From JBOFOR01 sp051654865 (lineage in GTDB: Bacteria; Bacillota; Clostridia; Peptostreptococcales; Peptostreptococcaceae), in the NCBI GenBank assembly GCA_051654865.1, contig JBOFYV010000002.1:1-15036 (forward strand): a stretch of 15,036 bases of DNA. Direction: 5' to 3'. Below, piece after piece: positions 1 to 5,638 of this stretch. A model generated the notes under the pieces. That model was not told the origin of the DNA. It saw only the letters and a program-made list of their open reading frames with translations, and ran no database searches. Both the position numbers and the translations under genes were made by a program. The stretch's first letter is position 1. Each line of letters opens with the position of its first letter.

Positions 1-2
1 AT

Positions 3-920
3 CATGAAGTAGTTGGAGTAAGTGAAATAGATAAATTTGCATTAAAGAGTTACGAAGCTATACATGGAGATTGCCCAAACTTTGGAGATATAAGCAAAAT
101 AGATGTAAATGATTTGCCTGATATGGATTTATTCACTTACAGTTTTCCTTGTCAGGACTTATCAGTAGCAGGAAAACAAAGAGGTATGGGAGAAGGTACT
201 AGAAGTGGTTTATTGTATGAATGTGAGAAAGTAATAGAAGCTAAAAGACCTAAATATCTTTTACTAGAAAATGTTAAGAACCTAGTCGGAAAGAAATTTA
301 AAGGAGAATTTGATGAATGGCTTGAATATTTGGAAGGGTTAGGATATAGAAATTATTGGAAAGTGTTGAATGCTAAAGATTATGGAGTGCCTCAAAATAG
401 AGAAAGGGTATTTGTAGTTAGTATATTAAGCAGCAAAGGATATGAGTTTCCGCAACCCGCAAAGCTAGATAAATCTATTATGGATATATTAGAAAATGAA
501 GTCGATGAAAAATATTACATGAATAAGCCTTTTAAATTAGTGAATAAGGGTCATGTTGCGGAATTGAATATGGCAGGAAACGATCAAATTAAAAGAGTAT
601 ATGGATGCGAAGGGAGTTCTCCATGCTTAAATACTATGCAAGGAGGACACAGAGAACCCAAAATATTAAAAGTGTACGAGGACAGTTGCCGAGTTAGGAA
701 ACTTACACCGCTTGAATGTTGGAGATTGATGAGTTTTACCGATGAAGATTTTTACAAAGCAATGAGCGTAGGAATAAGCAATTATCAATTATATAAGCAA
801 GCTGGAAACTCAATTGTTGTAAAAGTATTAGAAGGAATATTTAGAAATATGTTTATTGGAAGCAATGAAATTAGGGAAATTACAAGCGAAACTGTTTTGC
901 TTGGCAAAAAAAAGAAGTAG
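3..920 (+). CDS. DNA (cytosine-5-)-methyltransferase, 5' end outside window
   Basis: This enzyme transfers a methyl group from S-adenosylmethionine to carbon 5 of cytosine in a short DNA target; phages use such enzymes to escape host restriction. The reading frame is open from base 3, so the start lies upstream; 305 residues are visible. Seen in order: the adenine-binding acidic motif (SEIDKFAL), the catalytic PCQ with its cysteine codon at 150-152, the ENV motif at 267-275, the QNRERVFVV motif, a variable target-recognition stretch, and the C-terminal motif X (GNSIVVKVLEGIF). Only the glycine-rich SAM motif I appears to be missing, so roughly 20-40 residues are off the window. No partner restriction enzyme is visible downstream, which fits a solitary phage methyltransferase. 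The family is certain; the target sequence cannot be read from here. Confidence 0.96.
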   Translation, partial: HEVVGVSEIDKFALKSYEAIHGDCPNFGDISKIDVNDLPDMDLFTYSFPCQDLSVAGKQRGMGEGTRSGLLYECEKVIEAKRPKYLLLENVKNLVGKKFKGEFDEWLEYLEGLGYRNYWKVLNAKDYGVPQNRERVFVVSILSSKGYEFPQPAKLDKSIMDILENEVDEKYYMNKPFKLVNKGHVAELNMAGNDQIKRVYGCEGSSPCLNTMQGGHREPKILKVYEDSCRVRKLTPLECWRLMSFTDEDFYKAMSVGISNYQLYKQAGNSIVVKVLEGIFRNMFIGSNEIREITSETVLLGKKKK

Positions 921-952
921 ATCAGCTTAAATGGGTAATGTAAGATAAAATA

Positions 953-984
953 TACCGATAGAAAAATTTGTCGGTATTTTATTT
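953..984 (+). terminator. Intrinsic terminator after the methyltransferase
   Basis: A 10-bp stem with two G-U pairs (953-962 with 967-976) closes on an AAAA loop and runs directly into TTTTATTTG. It separates the methyltransferase from the promoter at 985-1023. Confidence 0.8.
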
Positions 985-1023
985 GTATAAAGTATTGCCA
1001 AATGGATATAATAAGCATATAAT
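985..1023 (+). promoter_or_regulatory. Sigma-A type promoter P1, copy 1 of a shared promoter cassette
   Basis: The -35 box TTGCCA (995-1000) lies exactly 17 bp before a -10 box TATAAT (1018-1023). Just upstream is GTATAAAG (985-992), a slightly altered copy of the GCATAAAAG block seen before the promoters at 1894 and 9416. It would drive the four small genes starting at 1057. Confidence 0.8.
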
Positions 1024-1056
1024 ATAATTAAGATAACTAAAAAGGAGGTAATAACA

Positions 1057-1257
1057 ATGATAAATATGAAAAAAGCTTTTGAAGAGGTAGAGTACCAATC
1101 AAGACATCAAGTAGAATTCTTAAACGAGGTAATAGTAAAGATGCAAAACGATGAAGATTACTATGCTATAAATGAAAGAGTAATAAAGGAATGTGCCAAT
1201 GATATAGCTAAGTGGCTAGAGAAAGAAATAATAAGACAAATAGAAGAAGGAAAATAA
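1057..1257 (+). CDS. Small hypothetical protein, first gene of early operon 1
   Basis: I do not recognise this 66-residue protein. It is soluble, rich in Glu, Lys and Ile, and looks all-helical (KAFEEVEYQ to the C-terminal EKEIIRQIEEGK); no membrane segment, cysteine cluster or catalytic motif is visible. The start at 1057 has a near-perfect AGGAGGT site seven bases upstream; an ATG three codons later is possible but worse placed. It is the first gene after promoter P1 and is followed by a strong stem-loop without a U tract. Position directly behind an early phage promoter suggests a host-interaction or regulatory role, but this is inference from place only. Confidence 0.8.
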   Translation: MINMKKAFEEVEYQSRHQVEFLNEVIVKMQNDEDYYAINERVIKECANDIAKWLEKEIIRQIEEGK

Positions 1258-1258
1258 A

Positions 1259-1289
1259 AGTATAGGGAGGGTAACACCTTCCTTGTACT
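1259..1289 (+). repeat. Intercistronic stem-loop with GTAACA loop, no U tract
   Basis: A stem of about 12 bp with one bulged T (1259-1270 with 1277-1289) closes on the loop GTAACA (1271-1276). No T run follows, so it is unlikely to stop transcription strongly. The core is nearly identical to the terminators at 1830 and 14658. It sits just before the AGGAGGT site of the next gene and may act in RNA stability, processing or partial attenuation. Confidence 0.6.
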
Positions 1290-1310
1290 AACTAAATAGG
1301 AGGTAATAAG

Positions 1311-1478
1311 ATGATAATAGAAGTAAATGGTACAAAATTTAAGGTTGGAATTGTGTATGAAGAATTGGTTAAGCATAATTGTAAAGCAAGTTGCGAAATG
1401 GTTATATGTGAACATATAAAAGATTGCGACGAATGTCCGTTCAATGATGATGATTTTAAAGAAATAGAATTAGTTTAG
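1311..1478 (+). CDS. Small Cys-rich hypothetical protein (55 aa)
   Basis: The frame begins ATG at 1311, with AGGAGGTAATAAG directly before it, and ends TAG at 1478. The protein starts MIIEVNGTKFKVGIVYEEL and has a C-terminal half with five cysteines (residues 24, 28, 33, 39, 42) and histidines at 22 and 35. The spacings Cys-x3-Cys and Cys-x2-Cys are compatible with a small zinc-binding fold, but no named zinc finger is recognised. It lies in the four-gene cluster from promoter P1; its stop codon almost touches the ribosome binding site of the next gene. The short beta-like N-terminus followed by a Cys-rich tail may suit a protein that binds nucleic acid or a host protein. Function is unknown. 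Confidence 0.75.
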   Translation: MIIEVNGTKFKVGIVYEELVKHNCKASCEMVICEHIKDCDECPFNDDDFKEIELV

Positions 1479-1489
1479 GAGGTAATAAG

Positions 1490-1639
1490 ATGTTTAAATC
1501 TTGGGAGAAGATACAAGAAGAACAGCTTATACAATATAAGTTAGATTTGCAACTACTAACAGATGCAGATGAAATAGAAATGCTAGAGAATATAATCTCA
1601 GACATGGAATATGAATTAAATAATAAATCGAATTACTAG
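1490..1639 (+). CDS. Small hypothetical helical protein (49 aa)
   Basis: This frame runs from ATG 1490 to TAG 1639 and carries the same AGGAGGTAATAAG leader as its neighbour. The product begins MFKSWEKIQEEQLIQYKLD and is acidic, Leu/Glu-rich and probably a helical hairpin (residues 5-20 and 25-43). No motif is recognised. Only 11 bases separate it from the gene before and 9 from the gene after, so all are probably translated from one message. It resembles in style the small helical proteins coded between 1057 and 1831 and may have arisen with them as host-takeover genes; that is inference. Confidence 0.7.
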   Translation: MFKSWEKIQEEQLIQYKLDLQLLTDADEIEMLENIISDMEYELNNKSNY

Positions 1640-1648
1640 GAGGTAGAA

Positions 1649-1831
1649 ATGTATAATAATAGATATTGGGAAAAGTATTTAGAATTAAATGATAAGTTAG
1701 TAATATTAGAACATCAAAGAGATGGATTAGAAAAAGGAACAAGTGATTATATAAGTATTAGTGCAAAGATAGAAGCGTGCTTGTGTATGATGGATAGCAA
1801 CTTACAAATGAGTAGAATGATTAGCAAATAG
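1649..1831 (+). CDS. Small hypothetical coiled-coil-like protein (60 aa)
   Basis: A 60-residue unrecognised protein starts at ATG 1649 behind AGGAGGTAGAA. The N-terminal 30 residues (YWEKYLELNDKLVILEHQRD) show a heptad-like hydrophobic pattern, followed by a Ser/Ile stretch and a Met-rich end (MMDSNLQMSRMISK) with two cysteines. It is the last gene of early operon 1: its stop codon forms the left edge of the terminator stem at 1830. It has no signal peptide or membrane segment. The pattern suggests a dimeric helical protein; the role is unknown. Confidence 0.8.
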   Translation: MYNNRYWEKYLELNDKLVILEHQRDGLEKGTSDYISISAKIEACLCMMDSNLQMSRMISK

Positions 1832-1854
1832 GGAGGGTAACACCTTCCTTTTTT
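1830..1854 (+). terminator. Intrinsic terminator ending early operon 1 (GTAACA-loop family)
   Basis: A 7-bp stem (1830-1836 with 1843-1849, one G-U pair) with loop GTAACA is followed by six T residues. The left arm overlaps the TAG stop of the gene before. The same stem-loop core occurs at 1264-1283 and 14658-14675. Confidence 0.85.
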
Positions 1855-1881
1855 ATTGTAAAAAAAATAAATAAAATAAAT

Positions 1882-1922
1882 TGCATAAAAGTGTTGCCAA
1901 AAGGCAATAATAAGTATATAAT
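1882..1922 (+). promoter_or_regulatory. Promoter P2 with palindromic operator, copy 2 of the shared cassette
   Basis: The block GCATAAAAG (1883-1891) is followed two bases later by -35 TTGCCA (1894-1899), a 17-bp spacer and -10 TATAAT (1917-1922). The perfect palindrome TTGCCAAAAGGCAA (1894-1907) covers the -35 box, an ideal place for a dimeric repressor or activator. It drives the recombination block from 1954. Confidence 0.85.
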
Positions 1923-1953
1923 AAATATATAAAGTTAATAAGGAGGTAATAAG

Positions 1954-2445
1954 ATGGATAAATCAATAAGTTTATACGAAATGGCTAACGATATTATAGA
2001 GTTAGTTGAATTGGAGGAAGTTGACGAAGCTCAGAAAGCGGAAATAATAGAAAGCTTAAAGGAAACTATGTCTGAGAAAGCAGAAAGTATAATAGCGGTA
2101 ATAAGAAGCTATGAAACAAGAATCGAAGGTGTAAGGGCAGAAGAAAAAAGACTTGCAGAATATAGAAGAAGTGAAGAAAAGAAGCTTGAAAAATTAAAAG
2201 AATATACGATTTATTGCTTGGAACAAATGGGCAATAAAAAGATAGATACAAATTTAGGTAGATTAAGCCTAAGAAAGAAGCCTACGAGCTTGATAGTAAC
2301 AGATGAAAACCAAGTACCAGACATATACAAAACTGTTAAGGAAGTTATAAGTATAGATAAGACACAGATTAAGAAGGACTTAAAAGAAGCTAATATAGAT
2401 GGGGTTGAATTAGTAGAAGGTGGAAATAGTTTAGTAATAAAATAA
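1954..2445 (+). CDS. Gp157-like phage protein
   Basis: This 163-residue protein matches the Siphovirus Gp157 family in length and layout: an acidic helical N-terminus (SLYEMANDIIELVELEE), a long Glu/Lys/Arg-rich coiled coil from about 35 to 95, the family hallmark around residue 100 (GRLSLRKKPTSLIVTDENQ), and a C-terminal segment IDKTQIKKDLK ending in GVELVEGGNSLVIK. Family knowledge: Gp157 genes sit directly before ERF-type annealing proteins in many Firmicutes phages and one member was linked to phage resistance in Streptococcus thermophilus; the biochemical role is unclear. Here it is the first gene after promoter P2, with AGGAGGTAATAAG before its ATG, and ERF follows, exactly as expected. 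It is likely an accessory of recombination or replication. Confidence 0.88.
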   Translation: MDKSISLYEMANDIIELVELEEVDEAQKAEIIESLKETMSEKAESIIAVIRSYETRIEGVRAEEKRLAEYRRSEEKKLEKLKEYTIYCLEQMGNKKIDTNLGRLSLRKKPTSLIVTDENQVPDIYKTVKEVISIDKTQIKKDLKEANIDGVELVEGGNSLVIK

Positions 2446-2448
2446 AAT

Positions 2449-2470
2449 GGTGGAGGGTGAAGCCTCTACC
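2449..2470 (+). repeat. Intercistronic stem-loop, no U tract
   Basis: An 8-bp stem (2449-2456 with 2463-2470, one G-U pair) with loop GTGAAG lies four bases after the Gp157 stop codon. No T run follows, so transcription should continue. Its arms GGTGGAGG and CCTCTACC recur in swapped order in the hairpin at 9104-9124. Confidence 0.6.
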
Positions 2471-2494
2471 AGTAATAACAAGGGGGATGAAATA

Positions 2495-2605
2495 ATGCTA
2501 GTAAAAGATTTAAAAGAAATAACTTTAGAAATGGCTTACGAGTTAGCCGACAAAGGTTTATATTTTGTAGTAAGAGATGGAAAAATTAAGGGAATGACTA
2601 AATAA
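2495..2605 (+). CDS. Very small hypothetical protein (36 aa)
   Basis: A short frame from ATG 2495 to TAA 2605 codes MLVKDLKEITLEMAYELADK followed by GLYFVVRDGKIKGMTK. It is preceded by AGGGGG at a workable distance (nine bases). An earlier ATG at 2487 leads only to ATG-AAA-TAA and cannot be the start. The product looks like one amphipathic helix plus a beta hairpin. The helix-then-GLYFVVRDGKI layout is typical of small phage orphan proteins; no family is recognised. It is coupled between the Gp157 and ERF genes. Its conserved spacing and ribosome binding site support expression, its size leaves doubt. Confidence 0.6.
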   Translation: MLVKDLKEITLEMAYELADKGLYFVVRDGKIKGMTK

Positions 2606-2619
2606 TAGGAGGTAGTAAA

Positions 2620-3264
2620 ATGAATATATATCAAAAAATAGTAGAGGTAAGAAAGCATATACAAGGGTTTAGCAAGGACAAGAAAAGTTACGGGTATGAT
2701 TATGTTAGTGGAAACCAAATATTAAGAGCGGTTAAAGACAAAATGGATGAATTGCAATTATTGTTAATGCCAAGTATAGATAGTGATACCCTAAAGTGGG
2801 AAAAACATGAATATATAACTTCGAAGGGTAAGTCTGCACTTGATTTTATAGTAGAAGCGAAAATGACTTATACATGGGTAAATGCAGAAAGCCCTGAAGA
2901 GCAAATAATAGTTCCGTGGGTGTGTGTTGGTCAACAAGCAGACGATATTGCGAAGGCAATGGGTACCGCTATGACTTACAATGAAAGATATTTCTTGTTA
3001 AAGTTCTTCGGATTGCCAACTGATGAAGATGATGCAGATGCAAGACAACTGAAAGAAGATGATAGACCTGCTTATACTAATAGCAAAAGTGGAGATTTGT
3101 CAGAAGCACAAGTTAAAAGGTTGTTTGCAATAGGTTCTAGCAATGGATTCAATACTGAAACAGTTATGAAGGCTATATTAAAGGATTATAACAAAACAGA
3201 TGCTAAGAAGCTAACTAAGACTGAATATGATGCACTATGCAAGAGAATGGATAAAAAGGGTTAG
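2620..3264 (+). CDS. erf: ERF-family single-strand annealing recombinase
   Basis: ERF proteins bind single-stranded DNA and anneal complementary strands during phage recombination and circularisation. The 214-residue product shows the family layout: N-terminal MNIYQKIVEVRKHIQ, the central domain to about residue 135, and the hallmark near residues 102-138 (VGQQADDIAKAMGTAMTY, then NERYFLLKFFGLPTDEDDAD). The C-terminal 55 residues (DLSEAQVKRLFAIGSSNGF) form a separate small helical domain of the kind often seen at the end of phage recombinases, probably for protein or DNA contacts. An AGGAGGTAGTAAA site precedes the ATG. It lies between the Gp157-like gene and an ERCC4-type nuclease, a normal recombination block. 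Confidence 0.93.
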   Translation: MNIYQKIVEVRKHIQGFSKDKKSYGYDYVSGNQILRAVKDKMDELQLLLMPSIDSDTLKWEKHEYITSKGKSALDFIVEAKMTYTWVNAESPEEQIIVPWVCVGQQADDIAKAMGTAMTYNERYFLLKFFGLPTDEDDADARQLKEDDRPAYTNSKSGDLSEAQVKRLFAIGSSNGFNTETVMKAILKDYNKTDAKKLTKTEYDALCKRMDKKG

Positions 3265-3300
3265 GGGATACCTCTAGCTTCTACGATAGGAGTGATTGAC

Positions 3301-3390
3301 ATGATAAACATATTTAATCCAATAATAATTATGCCTATACTAACAACAGTAGCATTAGCTTATGTAGTGTATAGGTTAGTAACTATATAA
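3301..3390 (+). CDS. Tiny single-pass membrane peptide (29 aa)
   Basis: The frame ATG 3301 to TAA 3390 codes a peptide that begins MINIFNPIIIMPILTTVALA and ends YVVYRLVTI. Nearly the whole chain is hydrophobic, consistent with one membrane-spanning helix and a very short tail with a single Arg. A site AGGAGTG lies eight bases before the ATG, supporting translation. It lies between the ERF gene and the remnant of the nuclease gene head. Such miniature membrane peptides in phages can act in superinfection exclusion or membrane stress, but nothing in the sequence proves this. It could also be a chance frame. Confidence 0.5.
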   Translation: MINIFNPIIIMPILTTVALAYVVYRLVTI

Positions 3391-3416
3391 TAAAGCAACT
3401 TGGGGGAGTTTGAGTA

Positions 3417-3479
3417 ATGAAAATAGAAAAGTGTAAAATAAAGATAGTTTGCGATTCGGAGGTACATTATGGCAATTAA
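3417..3479 (+). pseudogene. Remnant of the 5' end of an ERCC4-type nuclease gene
   Basis: This short frame reads MKIEKCKIKIVCDSEVHYGN and stops. Its first 14 residues line up with the start of the intact nuclease gene at 4164 (MTDIKKCKCKIVVDSRE): Met, then KCK, KIV and the catalytic DS are shared, with one residue gap. Likeness ends exactly after the codons for Asp-Ser, where the ribosome binding site and ATG of the homing endonuclease gene at 3469 begin. It keeps its own ribosome binding site (GGGGGAG). The simplest reading is that this was the original start of the nuclease gene, cut off when the endonuclease gene arrived together with a replacement, diverged 5' end. See findings. Confidence 0.65.
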
Positions 3480-4164
3480 GACAATGTACCTAATAGGAGA
3501 TAGGTTTAAAAATAATTGTGGCTACGAATATGAAGTAATTGGTTACTGTAAAAGCAATAGAAGAAGGATTGTTAGATTTGATAGTGGATATGAAACTGAA
3601 ATATCGACTGGAACAATAATTAGTGGCAAGATAAAAGATTTAGGAAGACCAACTGTGTTTGGAATAGGTATAATGGGAGGTAGGAATCTGACCAAGCATT
3701 TTCTATTTATGAGATGGATGAACATGATAGGAAGATGCTATTGTAAAAGCCATGCTCAATATAGGAGTTATGGAGCAAAAGGTATAGTAGTTGAAGAGTA
3801 TCTAAGAACATTCTCTAATTACATAGAGTTTGTATCTAGGCTAGATGGGTACGATTTGATGGTAAGAAATCCTAGCAAATACCAAATAGATAAGGATATT
3901 GCGGAAGGAAGTTGTAGGAATTATTATAGAAAAAATTTAAAAATAGTATTGAGTTCGGAAAACATAGAAGAAGAAAATAGAGAAAGAAGACTCAAGGTTA
4001 GAATGAAAGATTCCGATGATAATATTATATGCGTATTTGAAAGTATGACCGAGGCAGAGAGGGAAACAGGAATACACAGAGGAAATATAGCTAGGACAGC
4101 AAGAGGAGAAAGTAACTTTGCTGGCGGATATAAATGGGAGAGAGTTTACGAGGGGGAGCAATAA
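3469..4164 (+). CDS. HNH-like homing endonuclease with C-terminal NUMOD1 domain
   Basis: A 231-residue free-standing homing endonuclease candidate. Residues 78-172 show the phage HNH-related pattern MRWMNMIGRCY, then YRSYGAKGIVV, a Phe-x2-Tyr segment, QIDKDI, and KIVLSSENIEEEN. In the family the W-x2-M-x2-RCY, YG-x-x-GI and acidic Asp residues mark the nuclease fold. Residues 185-226 (VFESMTEAERETGIHRGNIA ending in GGYKWERV) match NUMOD1, a DNA-binding module of homing endonucleases. The ATG follows CGGAGGT, which lies inside the nuclease-gene remnant, and the TAA overlaps the ATG of the intact nuclease gene (TAATG at 4162-4166). Role: it would cut uninterrupted copies of the neighbouring gene in competing phages and spread by repair. 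Activity cannot be told from sequence; the exact HNH class is less sure than the homing role. Confidence 0.8.
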   Translation: MAIKTMYLIGDRFKNNCGYEYEVIGYCKSNRRRIVRFDSGYETEISTGTIISGKIKDLGRPTVFGIGIMGGRNLTKHFLFMRWMNMIGRCYCKSHAQYRSYGAKGIVVEEYLRTFSNYIEFVSRLDGYDLMVRNPSKYQIDKDIAEGSCRNYYRKNLKIVLSSENIEEENRERRLKVRMKDSDDNIICVFESMTEAERETGIHRGNIARTARGESNFAGGYKWERVYEGEQ

Positions 4165-4775
4165 TGACAGACATTAAAAAATGTAAATGCAAAATAGTAG
4201 TTGATTCAAGAGAAAAGAAAATACAAGGGCATATATTAAGTAAATTTGAGGAAGGTTTTGAGTATAAAGTATCACATCATGATATGTATGCAGGAAAGAA
4301 ATCAAAGTATAGTGATCCTATACCATACTATGTGCAAGAAAAAGGCTTGAAAGTAGGAGATTATACTATTGCGGTGCAATTACCCAATAAGGAGGTTATA
4401 AACTTCAAAGACAAAGTAGTGATAGAACGTAAAGCAGATTTAAATGAGTTAGCATCTAATTTTTATGACACTAAGAGTAAAGATGAAAACGGAGTTACTA
4501 GGATAGAAAGAGAGTTTATGAGGGCAAAAGAACAAGGAATAAAAGTTCATTTACTTATAGAGACAGAGGATGCAATAAGTAAGATATTATCATCAAAACA
4601 TTTTAGATATGATAGAGCGTCTAAGATAAATCCAAAGTCTTTCATGATGATGTTTTTAAGTATGTGCAATAGGTATGATATAAGTGTTTGGTATTGCAAT
4701 AAAAAGGACAGTGCTAGAATTATATATGATTTGCTATATGTATACGCTAGAGAATATTTAAAAGATGTTGAGTAG
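4164..4775 (+). CDS. ERCC4-type (XPF-like) DNA nuclease
   Basis: The 203-residue product has the ERCC4 nuclease core: VDSREKK at residues 13-19 (Asp14, Arg16, Glu17), GLKVGDYTIA at 61-70 (Asp66), and VIERKADLNELASNF at 86-100, the ERK-x3-D signature that binds metal. Such enzymes nick branched or flapped DNA, and a role in trimming recombination or replication intermediates beside ERF and SSB is likely. I place the start at ATG 4164 behind GGGGGAG, overlapping the stop of the endonuclease by one base; an in-frame ATG at 4134 would lie within the endonuclease coding region without a good site and would add ten foreign residues. The first 14 codons seem to be a diverged duplicate of the remnant at 3417. 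Confidence 0.88.
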   Translation: MTDIKKCKCKIVVDSREKKIQGHILSKFEEGFEYKVSHHDMYAGKKSKYSDPIPYYVQEKGLKVGDYTIAVQLPNKEVINFKDKVVIERKADLNELASNFYDTKSKDENGVTRIEREFMRAKEQGIKVHLLIETEDAISKILSSKHFRYDRASKINPKSFMMMFLSMCNRYDISVWYCNKKDSARIIYDLLYVYAREYLKDVE

Positions 4776-4812
4776 CGAAAGTGTGTTTTTAAGTGCTAGG
4801 AGGTAGAAATAA

Positions 4813-5040
4813 TTGAATTATGAAATGCAAATAATTAAAGGTATTCCATTAAGGTTAATAAAAAGAAATTATAAGAACGTAAAAGCTAAAAGATTTGCAA
4901 TAAATAATACAAACCAAAACATATGGATTCCAAATACTTGCCTTGAAAAAGATGGGACTATTATAAGTGATAAGGTTGATTGGATAATAAACAGCAATGA
5001 AGCAATGTATAAGTGCAAATTAGCTGGAGTGAAAATTTAG
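4813..5040 (+). CDS. Hypothetical protein with TTG start (75 aa)
   Basis: I do not recognise this protein. The start chosen is TTG 4813, eight bases after a strong AGGAGG; the next in-frame ATG at 4825 lies too far (20 bases) from that site. The product begins MNYEMQIIKGIPLRLIKRNY, is basic at the N-terminus (KNVKAKRFAI) and has a central INNTNQNIWIPNTCLEKDGT followed by an acidic Trp-containing stretch. The mix of beta-like segments and basic residues could suit a small nucleic-acid or protein binder. It follows the ERCC4 nuclease by 37 bases in the same operon, and the kissing-hairpin element starts 12 bases after its stop. Confidence 0.75.
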   Translation: MNYEMQIIKGIPLRLIKRNYKNVKAKRFAINNTNQNIWIPNTCLEKDGTIISDKVDWIINSNEAMYKCKLAGVKI

Positions 5041-5052
5041 ATATATATTCAA

Positions 5053-5111
5053 TTGAGTAGTGTAGCACTCAACAGTATAGGCAGGCTACACCTTGCACTA
5101 TGGCCTATACT
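5053..5111 (+). promoter_or_regulatory. Candidate structured RNA: two adjacent hairpins with a 7-nt kissing loop
   Basis: Hairpin 1 is TTGAGT (5053-5058) with ACTCAA (5067-5072), loop of eight bases. Hairpin 2, starting one base later, is AGTATAGGC (5074-5082) with GCCTATACT (5103-5111), a perfect 9-bp stem with a 20-base loop. The first loop holds GTGTAGC (5060-5066) and the second holds its exact complement GCTACAC (5085-5091), so the two loops can pair. The element lies between two genes, about 20 bases before the ribosome binding site of the gene at 5140. No T run follows, so it is not a terminator. A translational control or RNA-stability role is possible; a DNA-level role as a set of inverted repeats is the alternative. 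Confidence 0.65.
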
Positions 5112-5139
5112 AATTATAAATATTTTAGAGGTGGGCAAA

Positions 5140-5382
5140 ATGATAAACAAATTAAGTATATATATTGAAAATTTTATAAAAGCAAAATACAAACTTTTAG
5201 ATATAAAATATGGGAGTGATGAGTATTTTAGATGTTGCAAAATATTTGATATGTTAATTTTGTATAAGAAATTCAACAATGTAAATTGGGAAGATATTTA
5301 TATGTTAAGAGAAGAATTAATAAAACAATCAGATGATTTGCTTAATGTAAAGCAAAATAAATATGAAGAATATTTTGGGTAG
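5140..5382 (+). CDS. Hypothetical protein downstream of the kissing hairpins (80 aa)
   Basis: The start is placed at ATG 5140, nine bases after a GAGGTGGG site. The same frame is open back to TTG 5053, but that would translate the hairpin element into a hydrophobic leader with no ribosome binding site, so I reject it. The 80-residue product begins MINKLSIYIENFIKAKYKLL, is Lys/Ile/Tyr-rich and probably helical, with a CC pair at residues 32-33 (YFRCCKIF) and an acidic C-terminal half (EELIKQSDDLLNVK). No family is recognised. It closes the recombination operon: a strong terminator begins 15 bases after its stop. If the upstream hairpins act on translation, this is the gene they control. Confidence 0.75.
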   Translation: MINKLSIYIENFIKAKYKLLDIKYGSDEYFRCCKIFDMLILYKKFNNVNWEDIYMLREELIKQSDDLLNVKQNKYEEYFG

Positions 5383-5396
5383 ATAAAACGTATTTC

Positions 5397-5425
5397 AAAG
5401 GCTAGAGTAAAATCTAGTCTTTTTT
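5397..5425 (+). terminator. Intrinsic terminator ending the recombination block
   Basis: A 10-bp stem (5397-5406 with 5413-5422, one G-U pair) with loop GTAAAA and a run of six T residues from 5420. It separates the recombination genes from the regulator/replication operon. Confidence 0.88.
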
Positions 5426-5442
5426 AATATAAAAATAACCTT

Positions 5443-5501
5443 ACAAGGGGGACTCATAAGGCTATTAGGGGTATATTCAGAATATTTTAGGGGAATATTC
5501 A
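5443..5501 (+). repeat. Direct repeats 22 bp apart (candidate operator or iterons)
   Basis: TTAGGGGTATATTCA (5465-5479) and TTAGGGGAATATTCA (5487-5501) match at 14 of 15 bases and lie exactly 22 bp apart, two turns of DNA. A weaker AGGGG...CTCATA copy starts about 21 bp upstream (5446). The second repeat also forms a perfect inverted repeat with the DNA before it (GAATATT 5480-5486, AATATTC 5494-5500). Phased repeats on one DNA face before an XRE regulator gene suggest repressor binding; replication iterons are the alternative. Confidence 0.55.
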
Positions 5502-5578
5502 TACTTTGTAATTTTGACTTAATTATTATAGCATAAAAGTAATATGAAAAATAATGTTATATATTGGCAAAATAATAC

Positions 5579-5608
5579 TTGCAACTTAATCGGCTTTTAC
5601 GATATAAT
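5579..5608 (+). promoter_or_regulatory. Promoter of the regulator/replication operon
   Basis: TTGCAA (5579-5584), an 18-bp spacer and TATAAT (5603-5608) form a good sigma-A promoter. Parts of the shared cassette occur just upstream (GCATAAAAGTA at 5531, TTGGCAAAATAATA at 5565-5578) but in a different arrangement, so this promoter may answer to the same regulator through half-sites. Confidence 0.7.
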
Positions 5609-5638
5609 ATAGTATAGATATTTATAGGAGGTGAAAAT

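Noticed and set aside
1057..2620. Repeated AGGAGGTAATAAGATG segments as a repeat family
   Set aside because: They are strong ribosome binding sites with similar spacing before several small genes; the likeness is explained by function.
4134..4163. Earlier ATG for the ERCC4 nuclease gene at 4134
   Set aside because: It lies inside the endonuclease gene, and ATG 4164 has a GGGGGAG site and forms the TAATG overlap; the remnant at 3417 also starts at the matching Met.
5013..5023. Eleven-base perfect complement between the candidate small RNA (8953-8963) and the end of the gene at 4813
   Set aside because: In A+T-rich DNA of this length, a match of this size between an 80-base RNA and 15 kb is expected about once by chance, and the site is far from any ribosome binding site.
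5053..5139. Upstream extension of the gene at 5140 to TTG 5053
   Set aside because: It would translate the hairpin element, has no ribosome binding site, and ATG 5140 has a good GAGGTGGG in front.
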